64,000 nucleotides of DNA from Bradyrhizobium ottawaense. Lineage in GTDB: Bacteria; Pseudomonadota; Alphaproteobacteria; Rhizobiales; Xanthobacteraceae. Made by a program: the position numbers and the translations under genes. Shown here piece after piece: positions 44,791 through 54,336 of this stretch. Under the pieces are notes generated by a model that saw nothing but the letters and a program-made list of their open reading frames with translations, searched no databases and was not told the origin of the DNA. Location of the stretch: NCBI RefSeq assembly GCF_002278135.3, contig NZ_CP029425.2:4316001-4380000 (forward strand). The letters run 5' to 3'. Position 1 is the first letter of the stretch, and the number at the start of each line of letters is the position of its first letter.

Positions 44791-46146
44791 GTGGGTCTTC
44801 TCTTACGCATGTTTCCGGCGGCGCTGGTCGCCGCCGGATTGTCCGGCTTCGCCGATGCGGAGACGTTGACGGCTGCGCCGGGGCAGCCGCTTCAGGCGCT
44901 GCTGGATGGCGCGCGCGCCGGCGACGTCGTCGAACTTTCCCCCGGGGAATATCACGGTTCGATCCGGATCGACCGTCCCCTGGAGCTGGTTGGGAGCCGT
45001 GGCGCGGTGCTCGACGGCGACGGCTCCGGCAACGTCATCACCGTCACCGCTCCCGACGTCACGATCCGCGGTGTGACCATCCGGGCATCCGGCCGCGACC
45101 TGCAGGAGATGAATTCCGGGATATTCCTGCAGAAGACGGCAGAGCGCGCCAAGATCGAGGACAACCGGCTGGTGGGAAACCTGTTCGGTGTCTATGTGCA
45201 TGGCGCCCAGGGTTCGCGCGTCGTCCGCAACGAGATCGAGGGACTGCGTGGCGGGCGTCTCAGCGAGGCTGGCAACGGTGTCTCGCTGTGGAATGCGCCC
45301 GACGTCACCATCGCCGGCAACACGTTCCGCTACGGCCGCGACGGCATCTTCACGATTTCGAGCCGAAAGGACCGCTTCATCGACAACCGCTTCGAGCAGG
45401 TCCGCTTCGCCGTCCATTACATGTACACCAACGACAGCGAAGTCAGCGGCAACGTCTCGATCGGCAACCACGTCGGCTACGCCATCATGTATTCGAACCG
45501 TCTGGTGATCCGCGGCAACTCCTCCGATCACGACCGCGACCATGGGATGCTCTTCAACTACGCGAACTATGCCCAGATCGAGGACAACCGGGTCACGGGC
45601 GGCCCGCTCGGCTCGATGACACAGAGTGCGGAGGAAGGTCCCGCCGACGAGAGAGGCATGCTTCCGCAGCAGGCACGGGAGACCACTCTCAAGAGCGGCC
45701 CGGAGAAATGCGTGTTCATCTACAACACCAATCACAACAAATTCCGCAACAACTGGTTCGAACGCTGTGCCATCGGCGTGCACTTCACGGCCGGCTCCGA
45801 AGGCAACGAAATCACGGGCAACGCCTTCGTCGGCAACGCCAACCAGGTGAAATATGTCGGCACCCGGCACCTCGACTGGTCGACCGGGGGGCGCGGCAAT
45901 TACTGGAGCGATAATCCGGCATTCGACCTCAACGGCGACGGTATCGCCGACACGGCGTACCGGCCGAACGACCTCATCGATCGCGTGCTGTGGACGGCGC
46001 CGGCTGCGAAGGTTCTGATCAACAGCCCTGCCGTCCAGGTGATCCGCTGGGCGCAGGCACAGTTTCCAGCGCTGCTGCCGGGCGGCGTGGTCGACAGCCA
46101 TCCGCTGGTGTCGCCGCCGCGGACCTCGGCGAAGGAAACACGATGA
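44791..46146 (+). CDS. nosD: Copper-cluster maturation protein NosD
   Basis: A 451-residue periplasmic right-handed beta-helix protein needed to build the CuZ centre of NosZ. A signal peptide (MFPAALVAAGLSGFADA) is followed by parallel-helix repeats with VTIRGVTIRAS, IEDNRLVGNLFGVYVHGA and ITGNAFVGNANQVKYVG, a NosD hallmark. It receives sulphur or copper delivered by the NosFY ABC transporter. Start at GTG 44791 with GGAG upstream; an ATG six codons on is the alternative. Confidence 0.93.
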   Translation: MGLLLRMFPAALVAAGLSGFADAETLTAAPGQPLQALLDGARAGDVVELSPGEYHGSIRIDRPLELVGSRGAVLDGDGSGNVITVTAPDVTIRGVTIRASGRDLQEMNSGIFLQKTAERAKIEDNRLVGNLFGVYVHGAQGSRVVRNEIEGLRGGRLSEAGNGVSLWNAPDVTIAGNTFRYGRDGIFTISSRKDRFIDNRFEQVRFAVHYMYTNDSEVSGNVSIGNHVGYAIMYSNRLVIRGNSSDHDRDHGMLFNYANYAQIEDNRVTGGPLGSMTQSAEEGPADERGMLPQQARETTLKSGPEKCVFIYNTNHNKFRNNWFERCAIGVHFTAGSEGNEITGNAFVGNANQVKYVGTRHLDWSTGGRGNYWSDNPAFDLNGDGIADTAYRPNDLIDRVLWTAPAAKVLINSPAVQVIRWAQAQFPALLPGGVVDSHPLVSPPRTSAKETR

Positions 46147-47063
46147 CCAGCACGGTACGCGTCAGCGATGTCACCAAGGCGTATGGCCGGGTCGAGGCCG
46201 TGCGCGGTGCGTCGTTCACGCTTGGCCAGGGCGAGCTGGTCGCCTTGATCGGGCACAACGGCGCCGGCAAGACCACGCTCATGAAGCTCATGCTCGGGTT
46301 GATCCGGCCGACCAGCGGCGCCATTGAGGTTCTCGGAGACAATCCCGCCGCAGGCGAATTCGCCGGCCGACGACAGCTCGGCTACCTGCCGGAAAACGTC
46401 TCCTTCGACCCCGCCCTCACCGGCCGCGAGACGCAGGCCTTCTATGCCAGGCTGAAACGAGAGCCGGTCGCAAAGTCGCTGGAGCTGCTCGACGCCGTGG
46501 GTCTCGGAGCCGCCAGCCGCCGCCGGGTCGGCACCTACTCCAAGGGCATGCGACAGCGGCTGGGGCTCGCGCAGGCGCTGCTTGGCGAGCCGCGCGTGCT
46601 GCTGCTGGACGAGCCGACCACCGGTCTCGATCCGGAGCTGCGCCAGACCTTCTACGACATCATCGCCCGGCTCTCCGCTGCGGGCGCGACCGTGCTGCTG
46701 TCGTCGCATGCGCTGACCGAGCTCGAGGAGCGCGCCGGCCGGGTCATCATCATGAACCGCGGCATCAAGGTCGCGGACGGATCGATCGACGAGCTGCGTC
46801 GCCTCGCCCGCCTGCCCACCAGGATCCGCCTCAAGGTGGCCGGCCTTGCCCCGAGCGAGATGCCGCCCTGGGCGCCCAAGGACGTGGCCTGCCGTCGTTT
46901 GAACGGCCACATCGTCGAGATCGACGCTGCGCCGGAGCGGAAGATCGAGCTTCTGCATCGTGCGACGGCCGCCGGCAATTCCGTCGAGGACGTCGACGTG
47001 GTCCCGCCCACCCTCGACGAGCTCTATGCTCATTTCCTCCGGCAATCGGAGCAGGCGCCATGA
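46143..47063 (+). CDS. nosF: NosF ABC ATPase
   Basis: A 306-residue ABC ATPase: Walker A GHNGAGKTTLMKL, signature YSKGMRQRLGLAQAL, Walker B VLLLDEPTTGLDP and an H-loop in LLSSHALTELEE. It pairs with NosY to transport a factor for CuZ assembly. Its ATG overlaps the nosD stop (ATGA), as expected for the conserved nosDFY block. Confidence 0.95.
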   Translation: MTSTVRVSDVTKAYGRVEAVRGASFTLGQGELVALIGHNGAGKTTLMKLMLGLIRPTSGAIEVLGDNPAAGEFAGRRQLGYLPENVSFDPALTGRETQAFYARLKREPVAKSLELLDAVGLGAASRRRVGTYSKGMRQRLGLAQALLGEPRVLLLDEPTTGLDPELRQTFYDIIARLSAAGATVLLSSHALTELEERAGRVIIMNRGIKVADGSIDELRRLARLPTRIRLKVAGLAPSEMPPWAPKDVACRRLNGHIVEIDAAPERKIELLHRATAAGNSVEDVDVVPPTLDELYAHFLRQSEQAP

Positions 47064-47887
47064 ATGTCCTGATCATCGCCGCCAAGGAAGTCCACCAGGC
47101 CATCCGCAATCGCTGGGTGCTTGCCGCAACGCTCCTGCTCGCCGGGCTTGCGCTGTCACTGACCTTTCTCGGTAGCGCACCGACCGGGAACGTCGGCGTT
47201 CGCACCCTGGACGTGGTCGTCGTCAGCCTGTCGAGCCTGACGATCTTTCTCGTTCCGCTCATCGCGCTTCTGATCTCCCATGACGCCATCGTCGGCGAGA
47301 TGGAACGGGGGACGATGCTGTTGCTGCTGAGCTATCCGGTCGCACGATGGCAGGTGCTGCTCGGCAAGTTCTTGGGCCACCTCGCCGTTCTCGCGTTTGC
47401 GACCTGCCTCGGCTACGGCGCGGCGGTCGGAGCGCTGGCGGCGACGGGCAGCCAGATCGATAGCGATAGCTTTCTCGCGTTCGCGGCGATGGTGGGCTCC
47501 TCGGTGCTGCTTGGCGCCGCTTTCGTCGCCATCGGATATCTGGTCAGCGCGCTCGTGCGCGACCGTGGAACGGCGGCCGGCATCTGCATCGGATTGTGGC
47601 TGCTGCTGGTGCTGATCTACGACATGGCGCTGCTGGGCGTGCTTGCGCTCGATCAGGGACGCAGCATCTCGGCGAGTGTGCTCAACGCCCTGCTGCTGTC
47701 GAATCCGACCGACGCCTACCGGCTCATCAACCTGACCGGATTCGCCAATGTCAGCACCTTCGCCGGCATGGCTGGCCTTGCCCAAACCACGTCCCTGACG
47801 ATACCGGTTCTTCTGACCGCCCTGCTCTGCTGGACGCTGCTGCCGCTGGGGCTGGCCGCGCTCGCTTTCTCGCGGAGGGAGCTATGA
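47060..47887 (+). CDS. nosY: NosY ABC permease
   Basis: A 275-residue ABC-2-type permease with six hydrophobic segments: an N-terminal one near NRWVLAATLLLAGLALSL, LTIFLVPLIALLISHD followed by EMERGTMLLLLSYPVARW, and several more to the C terminus. It forms the membrane part of the NosFY transporter that works with NosD. Start overlaps the nosF stop by four bases. Confidence 0.94.
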   Translation: MNVLIIAAKEVHQAIRNRWVLAATLLLAGLALSLTFLGSAPTGNVGVRTLDVVVVSLSSLTIFLVPLIALLISHDAIVGEMERGTMLLLLSYPVARWQVLLGKFLGHLAVLAFATCLGYGAAVGALAATGSQIDSDSFLAFAAMVGSSVLLGAAFVAIGYLVSALVRDRGTAAGICIGLWLLLVLIYDMALLGVLALDQGRSISASVLNALLLSNPTDAYRLINLTGFANVSTFAGMAGLAQTTSLTIPVLLTALLCWTLLPLGLAALAFSRREL

Positions 47888-48456
47888 GGCGCCGAACGAT
47901 CCTCTTCGCCTTGCTCGTGCCGCTCGCACTCGCGGGCTGCAACGAGAAGCAGGCCGCGAAGATTCCGCCGCCGCATCGGATGACCGCGGAAGACATCGGC
48001 CATTACTGCGGCATGAACGTGCTCGAGCACCCGGGACCGAAGGGCCATATCTTCGCCGCGAGCCTGATGGAGCCCGTGTGGTTCTCGTCGGTGCGGGACA
48101 CAATCGCCTTCACCATGCTGCCGGACGAGCCCAAGGACATTCAGGCGATCTACGTGTCCGACATGGGCAAGGCGCCGGACTGGGACAAGCCCGGCGCCGA
48201 CAACTGGATTGAGGCGCGCAAGGCGCTGTACGTGATCGAGAGCCGGGTCAAAAGTGGCATGGGCGGAGACGAGGCCGTTCCGTTCTCGGACCGCGCGGCG
48301 GCGGAGAAGTTCATCGGAGAGAACGGCGGCAGGATTGTCGGCTTCGACGACGTGCCCCGGGACTATGTCTTGACGTCGGTGAATGTCACCGGCGCCGCTG
48401 CGGCCGGCGAAGCGGCCGAAGCCCCGCCGGCCGAACGATCGAGGAGGACGCCATGA
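47884..48456 (+). CDS. nosL: Copper chaperone lipoprotein NosL
   Basis: A 190-residue lipoprotein (lipobox LALAGC). The Cu(I)-binding Cys-x-x-... region is seen in CGMNVLEHPGPKGHIF, with Met residues nearby (MLPDEP). NosL binds copper and passes it to the NosZ maturation machinery. Start overlaps the nosY stop. Confidence 0.93.
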   Translation: MRRRTILFALLVPLALAGCNEKQAAKIPPPHRMTAEDIGHYCGMNVLEHPGPKGHIFAASLMEPVWFSSVRDTIAFTMLPDEPKDIQAIYVSDMGKAPDWDKPGADNWIEARKALYVIESRVKSGMGGDEAVPFSDRAAAEKFIGENGGRIVGFDDVPRDYVLTSVNVTGAAAAGEAAEAPPAERSRRTP

Positions 48457-49448
48457 CGCGAGCACTGACGCGCCGACGCTTCATCCGGATCAGCGCGGCG
48501 GCAGCGGGCCTCGGCGCGCTGTCCACGGGACATCCTGCTCGTGCGGAGGTCGCGCCGGTGACGTGGCGTGGCACGATGCTGGGCGCGGTTGCCACGATGG
48601 AGATCCATGACGAAGACCGCAGCCGGGCGGAACGGCTGATCTCGCTGGCCTGTGCCGAGGCGCGGCGGCTCGAGCGGCTGTTCAGCCTTTACCTGAACGA
48701 TTCGACCCTGGTCGCGCTGAACCGGACCGGTGTCCTGATCGATCCCGCCGCCGAAATGGTCGATCTGCTGGCGACCTCGCAGCACTATTCCACGCTGACG
48801 GGCGGTCTGTTCGATGTCACGGTGCAGCCGCTGTGGGATCTCTACGCCAGCCATTTCGCGCGAGATGACGCGGATCCGGCCGGTCCTGCGGCAGCCGAGA
48901 TCCAGACCGCGCTCGCGCGCATCGGCAGCAGCCGGCTGTCGATCAGCCGCGACCGGATCGTGATGCCCAAGGGCATGACCGTCACCCTGAACGGGATCGC
49001 GCAGGGCTACGTCTCGGACAAGGTGGTCGACCTGCTGCGGGCGCACGGCATCTCGCGCAGCCTGGTCGACATGGGCGAACCCCGCGCGATCGGCGCGCGT
49101 CCGGACGGACTGCCCTGGGAGATCGGCATCGCCGATCCCGACATCGTGGGCCGCACGAAGACGGTGCTGCCGATCGTCGACCGCGCCGTGTCCACCTCGG
49201 GCGGCTACGGCTGCCAGTTCGATTCCAGGGCGCGCTTCAACCATTTGTTCGATCCCCGATCAGGCGGCTGCGCCCACCGCTACCGCAGCGTGACGACTGT
49301 GTCCCGCAGCGCCACCGCCGCGGACGCATTGTCGACGGCGTTCAGCCTGATGCCGGAAGATGAGATTCGATCGCTCTTGCCGCATGTCGACATCGACCGC
49401 GTGCATCTGATCGATGGGGCCGGCCGATCGGTCGAATTGTCGGCCTAA
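48453..49448 (+). CDS. nosX: NosX, ApbE-like FMN transferase for NosR
   Basis: A 331-residue ApbE-family flavin transferase that attaches FMN covalently to the periplasmic Thr of NosR. A Tat signal (RRRFIRISAAAAGLG) opens the protein; ApbE motifs seen are LFSLYLNDSTLVALN, LNGIAQGYVSDKV, DMGEPRAIG and TSGGYGCQFD. It closes the operon; the next gene on the other strand ends nine bases away. Confidence 0.92.
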   Translation: MTRALTRRRFIRISAAAAGLGALSTGHPARAEVAPVTWRGTMLGAVATMEIHDEDRSRAERLISLACAEARRLERLFSLYLNDSTLVALNRTGVLIDPAAEMVDLLATSQHYSTLTGGLFDVTVQPLWDLYASHFARDDADPAGPAAAEIQTALARIGSSRLSISRDRIVMPKGMTVTLNGIAQGYVSDKVVDLLRAHGISRSLVDMGEPRAIGARPDGLPWEIGIADPDIVGRTKTVLPIVDRAVSTSGGYGCQFDSRARFNHLFDPRSGGCAHRYRSVTTVSRSATAADALSTAFSLMPEDEIRSLLPHVDIDRVHLIDGAGRSVELSA

Positions 49449-49456
49449 CCTGCGCG

Positions 49457-50284
49457 CTACCGCAGCGGCAGCAGCTCCAACTGGCTCTGCGCCTTCTTCA
49501 CGGCCGCTGCGTACCAGCTCTGGCTCGGCGCTTCCTTGGCGAAGCATGTCGTGTAGGCGGCCATGGCCTGATCCTCGCGGGCCATGTCGCCGCGCGGATC
49601 CTTCTTGTTGACGGGTTTGGCCATCATCTGTTTCCACACGCGCTCGCAGGCCGGAATTTCAGCGGTCTTTACCGCGTCCGATGTGGCGAGGAAGTAGACC
49701 TTATCGCCCTTGATCGCGACGACGTCGATTTCATCCGGCGCTCCCTTGAGCCCGCCATTGCCGCGCAGGCCGAGCACGGCGACTGCAGCGCTCGCGGATG
49801 CGGGCTTTGTGATCGGCAGCTCGGCATATTTGGCGAAGGCGGCGTCCTGGATCGCCTGATAATAGAAGCGGTCGGACTTGAACGCGGCGCCGCTGTCCTG
49901 CGGCATGCCGTCCTCGCGATGCTCGCGCAGCCAGTGCGTGAGCAACCCCGTGGTGGTCACCACGGCCTGCATCTTGTCGCCTTCGGAAGCGAAGCCGAGC
50001 CCGTCGAGATGGCCGAACCCGATATCACTCTTGAATAGCGTGTCGACGTTCGACTTGCCGTCTGCGGGGAGCCCCTTGATCGTGACCGGTCCCACCAGGC
50101 CGCGCAGCACGCCCGCCAGCTCCTTGAGCGCCGCATCATGCTGCTTGTAGATCTCATCGCTTTCCTTGGCACTCGAGAATTTTGCGATGTAGCGGTCGCG
50201 CAGGTCGAGATAGTGCTGCTCGGGCGTGGCCGCATGGACGGGCGTCGCCAGGACAAGCAGGCAGAGCAAGGCAAGCGATTTCAT
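49457..50284 (-). CDS. Secreted hypothetical protein
   Basis: A 275-residue exported protein with signal peptide KSLALLCLLVLATPVHA. The mature part is soluble and mixed helix and sheet, with LDGLGFASEGDKMQAVVTTTG and GLLTHWLREHREDG. No family known to me. It lies 85 bases after the PepSY gene in the same direction, so may be part of the metal-uptake unit. Start at ATG 50284. Confidence 0.65.
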   Translation of the reverse strand: MKSLALLCLLVLATPVHAATPEQHYLDLRDRYIAKFSSAKESDEIYKQHDAALKELAGVLRGLVGPVTIKGLPADGKSNVDTLFKSDIGFGHLDGLGFASEGDKMQAVVTTTGLLTHWLREHREDGMPQDSGAAFKSDRFYYQAIQDAAFAKYAELPITKPASASAAVAVLGLRGNGGLKGAPDEIDVVAIKGDKVYFLATSDAVKTAEIPACERVWKQMMAKPVNKKDPRGDMAREDQAMAAYTTCFAKEAPSQSWYAAAVKKAQSQLELLPLR

Positions 50285-50369
50285 TCGATGTCCGCGGACT
50301 GGGAGCGATCTCCAGTCTTTGTGCCCGCTGCAGGCGGGAAGGTTCATCCGCAACGACCTTGCGGGCGCC

Positions 50370-51659
50370 CTACTCCGCCGGCGTCAGCTGCCGGGTCAGA
50401 CGCACCGCCGCGGTCTCGCGGACGCGGATGCGGGCGCGGCGCTTGCGCCACCAGATCACGACGCCGGTCACCGAGAGTGCGGCGACCACCAGCCCCATGA
50501 TCGAGATCAGGATGCGGCCGAACAGTCCGACGATGCGACCCGAATGCAGCGGAAATTGCGCCTGGACGAAGATGTCGGCGGCAGTACCGACCCAGGGCAG
50601 CCGCTCGCCGATCGGGCGGCCGTCCTCGCTGTCGTAATAGAGCTGGGCCGGGCCGACGCCGCCGGCGCCGTGATCGTCGCCGGGGTGGAAGAAGGCGGCG
50701 GCATAGACGCCATGGGCCGGGCCGTAATTGACCGAGCCCACCGGGATCGTCCAGCCCCGCGCCTTGCCGTCGGCGGCGGCGCGTGCGGCGATGTCCGCGA
50801 AGGTGACCTTGGGCTCGATGGGATCGTCGAGATCGCGATAAGGCCGCTGCTCATAGGGTGTCGGCGTGTAGTTCGAGACCATCTTCATCAGCGGCGAGAA
50901 CACCTCGAAATAGAGGTTCAGCGAGAACGCCGTGAAGGCGATGACGAACAGCACGCCCCAGGTCCAGAGACTGAAGGCGCGGTGGATGTCGAAATTGATC
51001 CGGTAGGCGCTGCCGGAGGTCTTGATGGTCCAGGCCGGCGCCCAGCGCGCCCAGAAGCCGCGGTCGAGCTGGCGCGTGACGGCAGGCGCCCGCGCCGCCT
51101 TGGCGCGCCGGCGCGAGGGCAGCGTCAGATAGAAGCCGACGAAGCAATCGATGGTCCAGATGATGGCGATCACGCCGAGCACGCGCATGCCCCAGCGGTC
51201 GCTGCCCCAGAACTCCGGGATGTGCATCGTGTAGTGCAGCTTGTAGAGAAACGAGACGAAGTTCTCCCGCGTGACGGGCCAGACCGCGCCCCAATAGCGC
51301 CGGCCCAGCTCCGCGCCGGTGTTGGGATCGAGGAAGACCTGATTGTAGTCGAGGGCGTAGCGCTTGCCGGTCGCCGGATCGATCCGCGGCATGACGAAGA
51401 ACCACAGCGAATGGCCCTGCTCCGGCGTCATGAAGAGGTAGACGACGCGCGCGCGGGGATCGCGCTGCTCGATCGTCTTGGCGAGCTCGATCGAGGGGAT
51501 CGCCGGGCCTTTGCTGCTGACGTCGAACAGATGGCTGTTCAGAACGTCGTCGATCTCGTGATCCCAGGAGATGATCGCGCCGGTGATGCCGGAAAAGAAC
51601 AGGAATCCGGCCGTGAGCAGTCCCGCCCAGCGATGCAGCTTGCCGAATGTCGCTCTCAT
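50370..51659 (-). CDS. PepSY-associated transmembrane protein
   Basis: A 429-residue inner-membrane protein with about four helices: GLLTAGFLFFSGITGAIISWDHEIDD at the N terminus, VIAIIWTIDCFVGFYLTLP, TWGVLFVIAFTAFSLNLYFE and LISIMGLVVAALSVTGVVIWW. The His in KLHRWAGL and in DIHRAFSL suggest haem or metal binding, as in PepSY_TM ferric reductases. It follows the TonB receptor, so it may reduce or move the imported iron. Confidence 0.85.
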   Translation of the reverse strand: MRATFGKLHRWAGLLTAGFLFFSGITGAIISWDHEIDDVLNSHLFDVSSKGPAIPSIELAKTIEQRDPRARVVYLFMTPEQGHSLWFFVMPRIDPATGKRYALDYNQVFLDPNTGAELGRRYWGAVWPVTRENFVSFLYKLHYTMHIPEFWGSDRWGMRVLGVIAIIWTIDCFVGFYLTLPSRRRAKAARAPAVTRQLDRGFWARWAPAWTIKTSGSAYRINFDIHRAFSLWTWGVLFVIAFTAFSLNLYFEVFSPLMKMVSNYTPTPYEQRPYRDLDDPIEPKVTFADIAARAAADGKARGWTIPVGSVNYGPAHGVYAAAFFHPGDDHGAGGVGPAQLYYDSEDGRPIGERLPWVGTAADIFVQAQFPLHSGRIVGLFGRILISIMGLVVAALSVTGVVIWWRKRRARIRVRETAAVRLTRQLTPAE

Positions 51660-51715
51660 CGTCTTGCACTCTCATCCAGCAGGTCCGGCTCGCCATCGCC
51701 GGACCGTCTTCGATT

Positions 51716-54034
51716 TCACCAGCGATAAGTCAGCTTGCCGATGGCTTTCCGTCCCTCGGCATACATGCAGCCCGAAAGGCCGTAGCAGGCCGCGACATAG
51801 CGCGTGTCCGCAAGGTTGGTGACGTTCAGCGACAGCCGCCAATTGTCACGGGTATAGGCAAGAAGCGCATCCAGCACGGTCGCCGATCCCACCTTGAACG
51901 TGTTGGCATCATCGCCCCAGGTCGCGCCGACATAGCGAACGCCGCCGCCGAACTGCAAGCCCGCCAGCATGCCGTTCTGGAGCGTGTAGTCGCTCCACAG
52001 CGAAGCGCGGTTGAGCGGCACGGTGACCGGCGCCTTGCCGACATTGACCGGATCCTGCGTGACCATGGCATCGATATAGGCGTAGGCCGCCCGCAGGTTC
52101 CAGCCGTCGGCGAGCGACATCGAGCCTTCGAGCTCGATACCGCGCGACTTCACCTGCCCGATCTGCTCGTAAAAGGTGGTTGCAGGCACGTACACAGCGA
52201 CGTTGTCACGCGTCAGGTCGAAGGCGGCGAAGGTGAACAGCGCATTCCAGCCGAGCGGTTGATACTTGACGCCCACCTCGTACTGCACGCCGGTCTCGGG
52301 ATCGAGCATCTGTCCGGACGGACTGGTCGCGAGCTGCGGCAGAAACGACTCGGAATAGCTGAAATAGGGCGCGATGCCGTTGTCGAAATTGTACATGACG
52401 GCAGCGCGGCCGGTGAAGGCCGAGGCGTCCTTCGAGGTTGAAGTATCGGTCGGGGGCAGATTGGTATCGAGCTGCGTCGTCACGAAGTCCTGGCGGCCGC
52501 CGAGCTGGAACGAGAGCCGGCCGAGCTTGATCTGGTCCTGCGCATAGAGGCCGACCTGCGACTGCTTGATGCCCTTGTTGTCGTACATGCCGCCGAGGGC
52601 CCAGTCGTAGCTGTAGACCGGGTTGAAGACGTTGATCTCCGGCGCCGAGGTCGTGACGGCGAAGGCCGTATCGCGAAACGTGGTGTTGCGATAGTCGAGC
52701 CCGACCAGGGTGGTGTGGCTGAGGATGCCGGTATTGAACTTGCCCTGGAGTTGGTTATCCACCGCGAAGGAGTTGATGTAGGAGTTGCTGTAGCTGCCGA
52801 AACGCCCCAGCTGCCCCGCCGCCTCGTCGGTGTATCCGGTGCCGTAGAAGGTCTTTTCCTCGTTGTGCTGATAGGCGTAACGCAGGTTCTGCCGGAAGGT
52901 GATGTTGTCGGTGAAATTGTGCGACAGCTGGTAGCCGGCGGTCGCGATCTCGGTGTTGAACGCGTTGAAGCTCGGCACGCCCGCGAAGAACGAGACCGGA
53001 ATGGTGCGGCCGTTGTTCGGCCACACCGTGCCCGAGGCCGGCAGGAACTGAAGGCCCCACCCTGCCCTGTCCCTCTGATAGTTGGCGAGCAAGGTAATGG
53101 TGGTGTCTTCGTTCGGCTTGAACGTGACGGCGGGGGCGATGAAGACGCGGTTGTCCTTGGTGAAGTCGACCTGGGTCTGGCCCTCGCGGACGACGCCGGT
53201 GAGGCGCCACAGCACCGTGCCTTCCTTGTTGGCGGCGCCGCCCATGTCGAACTGGCCCTGATAGCGGTTGAAGCTGCCGCCGGAGATCGAGACCTCGCCG
53301 AACTGCTGCGCCGTCGGCAGCTTGGTCACGTAGTTGAGGATGCCGCCGGTGCCGCTGCCGCCATACATCGCCGAGGACGGTCCTTTGAGCACCTCCAGGC
53401 GCTCGGCCCCGTAGGGATCGAGGCCGTTGAAGTGGACGTAGTTGCTCGAGGGAATTCGCAGGCCGTCGACATAGAGACCCGACATGGTCGTGTCGAAGCC
53501 GCGGATCTGGAGAGCGCCGAAGCGGGTGTCCGAGCCGCCATTGACGTCGCCGCTGACACCGGCGGTGTAGCGCAGCGCCTCGCCGATCGAGACCGCGCCC
53601 TGGTTCCTGACCTGGTCGGTGGTGACGACTGAGACCGACTGCGGGGTTTCGATCAACGGTGTATCGGTCTTGGTGGCCGTGCCGCTTCGCGTGGCGACGA
53701 AACCGCGCACCGGGCCATTGGCACGTTCGCCCGTCGCGCCGTTCGACGAGGCCGACTGGGTTGGCGCGGCTGGTTGCGCAGATGAGCGACGATTGGCGCG
53801 AGAGGTGCGTGTTGCCGCTCTTCGCGACGAAGCAACCGCGGCAGGACGGGCGCGCTCAACCGGCGCATCGACGGTGACAGCGGGAATCTGTGTCTGCGCC
53901 TCCACGGAACCAAAGGGAACCACGAGCGAGAATGTACTGACCGCCCCGAGGAGCAGCACCCGAATCTGTCCACGACGCGCGCATTCACGCGAAGAAAGTT
54001 GGTAGTCGGTCACGTCTTTCGAGGCCCCACGCAC
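51716..54034 (-). CDS. TonB-dependent siderophore-type receptor
   Basis: A 772-residue outer-membrane receptor. A signal segment (LLLGAVSTFSLVVPFGSVEAQ) and a low-complexity Ala/Arg/Ser-rich stretch (residues 48-95) come before the plug domain, with ETPQSVSVVTTDQVRNQGA, ALRYTAGVSG and LEVLKGPSSAMYGG. The 22-strand barrel ends with the TonB-type Trp (KLTYRW). It takes up Fe-siderophore or another metal chelate using TonB energy. Start: GTG 54034 (no clear ribosome binding site) or GTG 54013. It leads a likely operon with PepSY protein and a secreted protein. Confidence 0.88.
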   Translation of the reverse strand: MRGASKDVTDYQLSSRECARRGQIRVLLLGAVSTFSLVVPFGSVEAQTQIPAVTVDAPVERARPAAVASSRRAATRTSRANRRSSAQPAAPTQSASSNGATGERANGPVRGFVATRSGTATKTDTPLIETPQSVSVVTTDQVRNQGAVSIGEALRYTAGVSGDVNGGSDTRFGALQIRGFDTTMSGLYVDGLRIPSSNYVHFNGLDPYGAERLEVLKGPSSAMYGGSGTGGILNYVTKLPTAQQFGEVSISGGSFNRYQGQFDMGGAANKEGTVLWRLTGVVREGQTQVDFTKDNRVFIAPAVTFKPNEDTTITLLANYQRDRAGWGLQFLPASGTVWPNNGRTIPVSFFAGVPSFNAFNTEIATAGYQLSHNFTDNITFRQNLRYAYQHNEEKTFYGTGYTDEAAGQLGRFGSYSNSYINSFAVDNQLQGKFNTGILSHTTLVGLDYRNTTFRDTAFAVTTSAPEINVFNPVYSYDWALGGMYDNKGIKQSQVGLYAQDQIKLGRLSFQLGGRQDFVTTQLDTNLPPTDTSTSKDASAFTGRAAVMYNFDNGIAPYFSYSESFLPQLATSPSGQMLDPETGVQYEVGVKYQPLGWNALFTFAAFDLTRDNVAVYVPATTFYEQIGQVKSRGIELEGSMSLADGWNLRAAYAYIDAMVTQDPVNVGKAPVTVPLNRASLWSDYTLQNGMLAGLQFGGGVRYVGATWGDDANTFKVGSATVLDALLAYTRDNWRLSLNVTNLADTRYVAACYGLSGCMYAEGRKAIGKLTYRW

Positions 54035-54336
54035 TGCCGGCTTTGCCGGTATCGTTTTTGGTGTCCCGCCCTAACTCAGGCGGTTTGGGAGTGCGATAGG
54101 AACGAAGTTAGAATCTCTCCAGAGGCGTGCGCGGCGCGTGCGACGAATGCGCTCATGCCGATGCCGCGTACGGTCCACGCAGCCGTCGTGCTCCACACGT
54201 TTGGAATGCTTCTAGACAGAAACATTCCCTCACCATTCGGCGATGGTCGGAAACGATCAGCTTGCTACCGCGCGAGAATCGCCAATGACCACGCCGGTCG
54301 GCGCTACCGAAGAATCCGATCGAGCCCGATCGAACT
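54035..54336. other. Intergenic region upstream of the TonB receptor
   Basis: No gene. It holds the promoter of the receptor gene (minus strand) and ends at the stop of the amine oxidase gene. A degenerate Irr-type site lies at 54107-54123. Confidence 0.5.
54107..54123. promoter_or_regulatory. Possible iron control element (Irr/ICE-like)
   Basis: GTTAGAA-TCT-CTCCAGA compares with the TTTAGAA-N3-TTCTAAA Irr site: 10 of 14 defined bases match, mostly in the left half on the plus strand. It lies about 73 bases before the receptor start. Confidence 0.3.
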
